DNA from: CAYMCQ01 sp964389025
GTDB lineage: Bacteria > Verrucomicrobiota > Verrucomicrobiia > Limisphaerales > CAYMCQ01
Reading direction: 5' to 3'
DNA: 10,137 bases
NCBI GenBank assembly: GCA_964389025.1
Contig: CAYMCQ010000108.1
Span: 1-10,137 of the forward strand
Part shown: positions 5,797 to 10,137 of the stretch, in pieces
Numbering within the stretch: position 1 is the first letter of the stretch
Layout: each line of letters opens with the position of its first letter
Program-made: the position numbers and the translations under genes
The notes under the pieces: model-generated
The model's input: only the letters and a program-made list of their open reading frames with translations
What the model was told of the DNA's origin: nothing
Database searches by the model: none

Positions 5797-5892
5797 GAAA
5801 TTATCAGTCGCACCGTTCGTTGTTGGTTGCCGAAGTTTTTCATTGGTTGACACGAGCCGCGTCGAATTGCCAGTCTGTCGTCACACAAACTT

Positions 5893-6642
5893 ATGAAAAC
5901 AGTTCACCTTTCCATCGCCCTCGTCATTTTGGCTTTTGCTAGCGGGCTTCGCGCGGCGACGACCGTCACTTCGACGGCAACTGCTGTCGCGAGCGTCGTC
6001 TCCGCCAACACCGCAATTGTTCCAGCGCAGCACACGGGCCAGCGGACGGAGGACGTGCTAAAGCGCGCCAAAGAAAATCCCGGCGCGTGCGACGTCGTGT
6101 TCATCGGCGATTCCATCACGCAAGGTTGGGAAGGCAGCGGCAAGCCGGTTTGGGAAAAATATTATGGCAAGCGCAAGTGCCTGAACCTGGGCGTGGGCGG
6201 CGACCGCACGCAGCACGTCCTCTGGCGCTTTGAACACGGCCAGCTCGACGGCCTCAAGCCCAAGGCCGCCGTGCTGATGATCGGCACAAACAACTCGAAC
6301 AGGGACGACAACAGCGAGGCCGACATCCTCGCGGGTGTGCAAGCCATCGTGAAGCAGATGCGCGAACGTCAGCCGCAGATGAAAATAATCGTCGTCGGCA
6401 TTTTCCCGCGCGGCGCGGTCTTCAACTCGCAACGCGGAAAAATTTTGCAGGTGAACCAGGCGCTCGCGAAACTGGCAGACGGGAAAAAGGTTCACTTCAT
6501 TGACTTCGGCCCGCAACTCATCGAGTCCGATGGCTCGATCTCCAAGGCCATCATGCCGGATTATCTTCACCTCGCGGAGCGCGGCTACGAAATCTGGGCG
6601 CAAGCCATCGAGCCGAAGCTGAAGGAACTGCTGGGGGAGTGA
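5893..6642 (+). CDS. Secreted SGNH/GDSL-family hydrolase (PAF-acetylhydrolase-like)
   Basis: A 249-aa protein with a type I signal peptide (about residues 1-21, hydrophobic 6-17, ending LRA-A), so it acts in the periplasm or outside the cell. After an Ala/Thr/Val-rich spacer (22-45) the SGNH fold begins. Block I is 'FIGDSITQGW' with nucleophile S74. Block II is 'NLGVGGDRTQHVLWR' with the oxyanion-hole glycine near 102-103. Block III is 'MIGTNN' with N133. Block V is D223-x-x-H226 in 'PDYLHL'. All four catalytic positions are present. 'GDRTQHVLWRFEHGQLDG' and 'KPKAAVLMIGTNN' are typical of the branch related to the catalytic subunits of platelet-activating-factor acetylhydrolase IB. In bacteria these are often esterases or carbohydrate deacetylases; the substrate is not determinable here. 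It stands alone between two hairpin repeats, so is probably monocistronic. Confidence 0.92.
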   Translation: MKTVHLSIALVILAFASGLRAATTVTSTATAVASVVSANTAIVPAQHTGQRTEDVLKRAKENPGACDVVFIGDSITQGWEGSGKPVWEKYYGKRKCLNLGVGGDRTQHVLWRFEHGQLDGLKPKAAVLMIGTNNSNRDDNSEADILAGVQAIVKQMRERQPQMKIIVVGIFPRGAVFNSQRGKILQVNQALAKLADGKKVHFIDFGPQLIESDGSISKAIMPDYLHLAERGYEIWAQAIEPKLKELLGE

Positions 6643-6771
6643 CGCGCAAAAGTCATCGTTTCACACCGCCAGTTTGTCGGACTTTGCCGAAGGCAGAAAC
6701 ATATTTCGGCGCAAGCTGAAGGAAGATTTGTCACCGCTTCTTCGCAGGCAACGGCGGGACTTTACTGGGCA

Positions 6772-6957
6772 TGTTTTCAAAATGGTGGCACGGGCGTCTC
6801 GCCCATCAAATCCGGCGTCCCGCTGGATTTCGTCAGAGGATGTCCGCTGCTCGTTGTTCGTAAAAACAAAAGCCGACGCATACCCCGCGACGGTTTCGGG
6901 CGGGACGCCCGAAACAACAGGCCGGAGGCCTGTGCCACCAATCGGATTTTGAAAACA
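6772..6957. repeat. Compound GC-rich hairpin element, copy 2
   Basis: Same architecture as the element at 5642-5796. Outer arms TGGTGGCACGGGC (6783-6795) and GCCTGTGCCACCA (6928-6940) match with one G-T type difference. Inside are the loops GTCTC, TCC and GGA, with stems such as AAATCCGGCG/CGCTGGATTT on the left and GTTTCGGGCG/CGCCCGAAAC and ACAGGCC/GGCCTGT on the right. A further outer 11-bp pair, TGTTTTCAAAA (6772-6782) and TTTTGAAAACA (6947-6957), flanks this copy only. Stem sequences differ between the copies while pairing is kept, which suggests selection or copying for structure. It lies between the hydrolase stop and the stop of the convergent gene and could act on both transcripts. 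In the rest of this gap, 6643-6771, I see no gene or site. Confidence 0.88.
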
Positions 6958-6961
6958 CACC

Positions 6962-7765
6962 CTACGCAGTTTGCAGGACGATTGCCGGCCCTTCACTCTT
7001 TTCGCCCTTTGGCGTCGCTGGTTCCGGCTCTGCGCCGTTGGAGAACGCGAGGTAGAGGAACGCAAACAGGTTCGTGATGGGAAGCAACAACATGATCGCG
7101 ATCAGCGGGCTTTTTTTCCGCGCCACAGCGATTTTGAAACACCAGACAATGTGCGCGATGATGTTCAGTCCGGGAATCAGGTAAGCGAGAAACCACGCGC
7201 CGGACATTCCTGCCGCGCGCAGCATCGGAAAAATCTGGAGCAGCGGCAGCCAGATCAAGATGCCCGGCTCGTTGCCCGTCTTTTTGCAAATCAACATCAG
7301 ACAAAAGCAGGCGAAGAGGTAAATGAATGCGACGGCTCCGAGCGCAATGACAGCAGTGGTCGGAGTGGAAATATTTTTCCGAATCTTCGATCCCAGCTCT
7401 TTGTCGAGCGATTGGCCGAATTGTTGCACCTGTGGCAGATGAATGGCTTCGGCGAATTTTTGCATCTGGACGGAGGACTTGCTTGTTACCTGTTTCTTGG
7501 CGCCGCCGGGCGTGTAACCGAGTTGCCGCTGGATTTCCGGCGCCAGGTCGGTGAGAAGAATGGTCGCCATGCCCGTCGAGTGCATGATGAAGATGGAATG
7601 TCTGGCGTGGGTGGTGACAGTGACGTTGGTGTAAGAGCCGGCGCGTGTTTCGAGCACCTCAAACTTTTCCTCCAGAGGGGCGGCATTTGCGGCGGCTATC
7701 CACATGATGGGAACGACCGCACCAAGGAGTTTTCCAATGCGCCAAAGATTTTTTGCCGATTTCAT
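6962..7765 (-). CDS. Membrane protein with secreted N-terminal domain and four C-terminal membrane segments
   Basis: A 267-aa protein from ATG 7765. The frame extends to a GTG at 7801, but ATG 7765 gives a proper signal peptide (residues 1-28, ending ANA-A). Residues 33-84 form a small domain with 'FEVLETRAGSYTNVTVTTHA', 'IFIMHSTGMATILLTDLAPEIQRQLGY'. This fits a short beta-rich module (phrase 'Y.NV.VT...I...HS.G...I...L......GY') that I associate with secreted Verrucomicrobiota proteins. A polar helix region (95-130) leads to membrane segments near 137-160, 168-183, 188-213 and 219-242. The 'GILIWLPLLQIFPMLRAAG' to 'LPITNLFAFLYLAFSNG' region resembles DUF5684-type integral membrane proteins. 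The polar tail (243-267) is Pro/Glu/Lys-rich. The combination is a fusion of two poorly characterised modules; function unknown. It diverges from tilS with 125 bp between starts. Confidence 0.8.
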   Translation of the reverse strand: MKSAKNLWRIGKLLGAVVPIMWIAAANAAPLEEKFEVLETRAGSYTNVTVTTHARHSIFIMHSTGMATILLTDLAPEIQRQLGYTPGGAKKQVTSKSSVQMQKFAEAIHLPQVQQFGQSLDKELGSKIRKNISTPTTAVIALGAVAFIYLFACFCLMLICKKTGNEPGILIWLPLLQIFPMLRAAGMSGAWFLAYLIPGLNIIAHIVWCFKIAVARKKSPLIAIMLLLPITNLFAFLYLAFSNGAEPEPATPKGEKSEGPAIVLQTA

Positions 7766-7812
7766 AATGTTGTTCGAGATGTTCAGGCTGCTTGAATTCA
7801 CCAGCTACGCGC

Positions 7813-7834
7813 AAAAAAAGGCACGAACCGTGCC
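7813..7834 (-). terminator. Weak terminator-like hairpin with T7 tract, minus strand
   Basis: Read on the minus strand, GGCACG-GTT-CGTGCC (a 6-bp stem with 3-base loop, 7820-7834) is followed at once by TTTTTTT (7813-7819). It lies between the divergent starts of the leftward membrane protein (7765) and tilS (7891). A transcript of the leftward gene starting upstream of 7834 would meet it in its leader, which would suit attenuation; otherwise it may stop antisense transcription. The stem is short, so this is tentative. Confidence 0.4.
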
Positions 7835-7890
7835 AGCCTGCGCCGTGAAACTGGCCTTGCCCGTTGTTTTCAGCCAAGTAGCATCGCTGT

Positions 7891-9264
7891 GTGGGAAGTC
7901 TGCTTGAGCAAATTGAAAAAAACATCCGCGAGCGCGGGCTTTTTCGCCGCGGCCAGCGGATTCTTGCCGCCGTTTCCGGCGGAGTGGACTCGATGGTTTT
8001 GCTCCATGCGCTGAACGAACTCTCCAAAAAGCATCGCTGGAAACTGGCCGTCGCCCACTTCAATCACAAACTGCGCGGGCGAAGCAGCGATGCGGACGAG
8101 CGGTTCGTGCGCAACGCCGCGAAAAAATTCAGGCTCAAGTTTGTTTCTGAAAGCGCGGATGTCCAGAAGTTCGCTAAACAAGGCGGGCTCTCAATCGAGA
8201 TGGCCGCGAGGAAATTGCGCCACGATTTTTTGGCGCGGGCGGCGGCGCGGTTGAAAATTCCGACGGTCGCGCTCGCGCATCACGCCGACGACCAGGTGGA
8301 AACATTTTTCCTGCGGCTGCTGCGCGGCGCTGGCGGTGAAGGCCTTGCGGGAATGAAATGGAAAAACAATTCGCCGGGCAATCCGAAGATTAAACTGGTT
8401 CGTCCGCTGCTCGACCATGCGAAGTCAGCCTTGAGCATGTTTGCGAAAGAACATCAAATCAGTTTTCGCGAGGACGCGACAAACGCCGTGCTTGATTATC
8501 AGCGCAACCGGATTCGCCGCGAACTGCTGCCGTTGCTCCGCAGATATCAGCCCGCCCTCGACAAAACGATTTTGCGCGTCATGGAAGTCATTGGCGCGGA
8601 CGCGGAGTTCGTTTCGCAAGCTGCGAAGGATTGGCTGGCAAGCCGACCGGGAAAAAGCTTCGGTGGATTGGAGGTCGGCGTTCAGCGCCGTTGCTTGCAG
8701 GCTGGACTGCTGTCTCGTGGTCTTTCGCCTGATTTTGACTTGATTGAATTTCTTCGCGTGAATCCGGGACGGGCGATTTCAGTCGCGCCGGGGCTTTCCG
8801 CTTTTCGCGATGGCTCGGGGCAAATCAATCTTCGGCGGGAAGCTGCCGCTGAGTTTGATCCGAATCAAAAGCTGGTGAGGTTGAGCCACGCGAAGGGCGA
8901 AGTTGTTTTTGATGGCGCGCAAGTCAAATGGAGTTCAATGCCGTTTTCTGCGGGATTGTCCCCGAGCACGCCGAAGCGCAATCCTCAACGGGAATTTTTC
9001 GACGCGGACAAAATCGGCGCAAAAATTTTTCTGCGCCACTGGCAACCCGGCGATCGTTTCCAACCCATCGGCATGAGCCGCGCGGTGAAGTTGCAAGACT
9101 TGTTCACTAACGCGAAAATCCCGCGCGACGAGCGTCATCGTTTGATTGTCGCCACGACCGCGGGTGGAGAAATTTTTTGGGTTGAAAGACTTCGGCTTGG
9201 AGAGCGTTTCAAGCTTGATTCCCGCACTTCAAGCCGCCTGAAATGGCAATGGTTGAGGCACTAA
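7891..9264 (+). CDS. tilS: tRNA(Ile)-lysidine synthase TilS
   Basis: A cytosolic, ATP-dependent enzyme that converts C34 of the CAU-anticodon tRNA-Ile to lysidine, changing its decoding from AUG to AUA and its charging from Met to Ile; normally essential. It is 457 aa. The N-type ATP-pyrophosphatase P-loop is SGGVDS at residues 29-34. 'HFNHKLRG' (56-63), 'HHADDQVETFFLRLLRGAG' (130-148) and 'FREDATNAVLDYQRNRIRRELLP' (192-214, holding the DxTN and RNxxR elements) are the conserved catalytic-domain blocks. The C-terminal TilS domain spans about 378-443, with 'RHWQPGDRF' (382-390) and 'KLQDLFTNAKIPRDERHRLIV' (400-420). The start is GTG 7891, placing the P-loop at the usual distance from the N-terminus; no clear ribosome binding site is seen. 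It is followed 58 bp later by ftsH, a common order in bacteria. Confidence 0.96.
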   Translation: MGSLLEQIEKNIRERGLFRRGQRILAAVSGGVDSMVLLHALNELSKKHRWKLAVAHFNHKLRGRSSDADERFVRNAAKKFRLKFVSESADVQKFAKQGGLSIEMAARKLRHDFLARAAARLKIPTVALAHHADDQVETFFLRLLRGAGGEGLAGMKWKNNSPGNPKIKLVRPLLDHAKSALSMFAKEHQISFREDATNAVLDYQRNRIRRELLPLLRRYQPALDKTILRVMEVIGADAEFVSQAAKDWLASRPGKSFGGLEVGVQRRCLQAGLLSRGLSPDFDLIEFLRVNPGRAISVAPGLSAFRDGSGQINLRREAAAEFDPNQKLVRLSHAKGEVVFDGAQVKWSSMPFSAGLSPSTPKRNPQREFFDADKIGAKIFLRHWQPGDRFQPIGMSRAVKLQDLFTNAKIPRDERHRLIVATTAGGEIFWVERLRLGERFKLDSRTSSRLKWQWLRH

Positions 9265-9322
9265 TCCTGCGGTTGCAGTGGATGCCAGCGGGTGTTACTA
9301 TTCACCGAACATTTTTAACCAA

Positions 9323-10137
9323 ATGCCTGACAACAATAAATTAAACGACGAGGACAAAAACAAAAAGGGCGGCGCCGAATTGCGAATGAACCCGCGCACA
9401 TGGCTGGTTTGGATTGCCATTTTTTGCGGCATTGTCCTGCTGATGGTTTTCAAAGAGCGGCTCGAAACGCCGGGCAAAGTTCTCACTCAGGCGGAATTCA
9501 TGGAGAAAGTGGACTCAAACCTGATCGCCTCGGCTCTGATCCATTACAGCCCGCAAGCTTCCGCGCTTCAGGAAATCGTCGGCACCTATTACGAGACTGA
9601 TAAGGACGGAAGACAGAGAATTGATTCGAATACCCGCAAGCCGGTTGAAGTCCGCTTTCGCGCCAAAGCCCGCTTGACGGAAGCGACTGAGAACAAGCTT
9701 TATGACACGCGCAAATTCGAGCCGCGCGAACCGAACACGGTGTTGCTAAGTGTTCTTTGGACCATCCTGCCGTTCTTCGTCATCGGAGGGTTCATCTGGT
9801 TTTTCTTCATCCGTCAGATCAAGATGGCCGGCAAAGGCGCATTGAGTTTCGGCAAAAGCAAAGCGAGGCTGCTTGCGAAGGAACGGAACAAAACCACTTT
9901 CAAAGACGTCGCGGGAATCGAAGAAGCCATTGAAGAAGTTTCCGAGCTTGTCGAATTTCTTAAAGACGCAAAAAAGTTTCAGCGCCTCGGCGGAAGGATT
10001 CCAAAAGGCGTTTTGATGATCGGCCCGCCGGGAACGGGAAAAACTTTGCTCGCCAAAGCCATCGCGGGCGAAGCGGATGCAGCGTTCTTCAGCATCAGCG
10101 GTTCAGATTTCGTCGAGATGTTCGTCGGCGTCGGCGC
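9323..10137 (+). CDS. ftsH: ATP-dependent zinc metalloprotease FtsH, N-terminal part (cut by window end)
   Basis: The first 271 codons of a membrane-bound AAA+ protease that degrades misfolded membrane proteins and regulatory substrates; the frame is open at the window edge. Residues 1-26 form a charged Asn/Asp/Lys-rich leader. Membrane segment 1 is at 27-43 and segment 2 at about 140-163. Between them is the ~95-residue periplasmic domain, with 'LTQAEFMEKVDSNLIASALIH'. Then come 'FGKSKARLL' and 'TTFKDVAGIEEAIEEVSELVEFLKD' (191-215), the hallmark start of the AAA module, 'RLGGRIPKGVLMIGPPGTGKTLLAKAIAGEA' with Walker A at 234-241, and the pore-loop region 'SDFVEMFVGVGA' at the edge. Walker B, the SRH and the HEXXH zinc site lie beyond the window. 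The longish charged N-terminus before segment 1 is a small departure from E. coli FtsH. The start ATG 9323 has no strong ribosome binding site. Confidence 0.96.
   Translation, partial: MPDNNKLNDEDKNKKGGAELRMNPRTWLVWIAIFCGIVLLMVFKERLETPGKVLTQAEFMEKVDSNLIASALIHYSPQASALQEIVGTYYETDKDGRQRIDSNTRKPVEVRFRAKARLTEATENKLYDTRKFEPREPNTVLLSVLWTILPFFVIGGFIWFFFIRQIKMAGKGALSFGKSKARLLAKERNKTTFKDVAGIEEAIEEVSELVEFLKDAKKFQRLGGRIPKGVLMIGPPGTGKTLLAKAIAGEADAAFFSISGSDFVEMFVGVG

Noticed and set aside
5847..5876. Sigma-70 promoter for the hydrolase gene
   Set aside because: TTGACA is perfect at 5847-5852, but the sequence 17-18 bases later (CCAGTC/CAGTCT) is a poor -10 box, so the site is not listed as a feature.
5149..5942. 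Long frames on both strands (5149-5637 minus, 5253-5942 plus) over the end of the symporter
   Set aside because: Both shadow the clear membrane-protein coding frame and consist of Arg/His-rich low-information sequence. The plus-strand one also runs through the compound hairpin repeat.
6971..7795. A 274-codon open frame on the plus strand opposite the leftward membrane protein
   Set aside because: It is antisense to a gene with a signal peptide and four membrane segments; its own translation is rich in Arg, Asp, Gln and His with no recognisable domain.

Overview
The window looks like a chromosomal segment of a free-living Gram-negative bacterium, most likely from Verrucomicrobiota (Pedosphaera/Limisphaera-like lineages). 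This is inference from recall, not a database match. It rests on palindromic intergenic repeats whose translations (for example 'GGTGVSPV' and 'LRFTIYD') I associate with that phylum, on a small signal-peptide protein with a 'YTNVTV...MHSTGMATI' domain I associate with the same group, on a lipoprotein and other secreted proteins, and on the near absence of Shine-Dalgarno sequences. GC content is roughly 55-60%. No phage, transposase, CRISPR array, tRNA or rRNA is visible.

Layout. Positions 107-864 (+) hold a one-domain cupin that overlaps a small lipoprotein by ATGA. Positions 861-1979 (-) hold a conserved-looking 116-aa protein of unknown function downstream of the PLP homeostasis protein YggS/PROSC. 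An EVE-domain gene (2023-2427, +) diverges from yggS across a 7-bp tandem repeat. A two-gene symporter operon follows (2606-5640, +): a DUF485-type small membrane protein and an ActP-like sodium:solute symporter enlarged to 864 aa. Then come a secreted SGNH/GDSL hydrolase (5893-6642, +), a leftward membrane protein (6962-7765, -), tilS (7891-9264, +) and the first 271 codons of ftsH (9323 to the window end, +). The tilS-ftsH neighbourhood is common in bacteria.

What stands out is the repeat load and how it reaches into genes. There are at least four repeat families: a 7-bp tandem repeat; two copies of a large AGCTCC-rich inverted repeat (plus a related fragment at the left edge); two copies of a compound GC-rich hairpin element; and a 75-bp palindromic element inside the symporter gene. 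The DUF485 reading frame runs through one repeat, so its last ~43 residues are repeat-encoded. The 75-bp element adds 25 in-frame codons to the symporter. The symporter also carries a ~327-residue, lower-GC insertion in a predicted extracytoplasmic loop, with two short look-alike motifs that vaguely recall secretin N-domains. This insertion is the best candidate for something not previously described.

Functionally the window is mostly housekeeping (PLP balance, tRNA-Ile lysidine synthesis, membrane proteolysis) plus organic-acid uptake and surface or periplasmic proteins. I see no sign of a dedicated defence or biosynthetic cluster.
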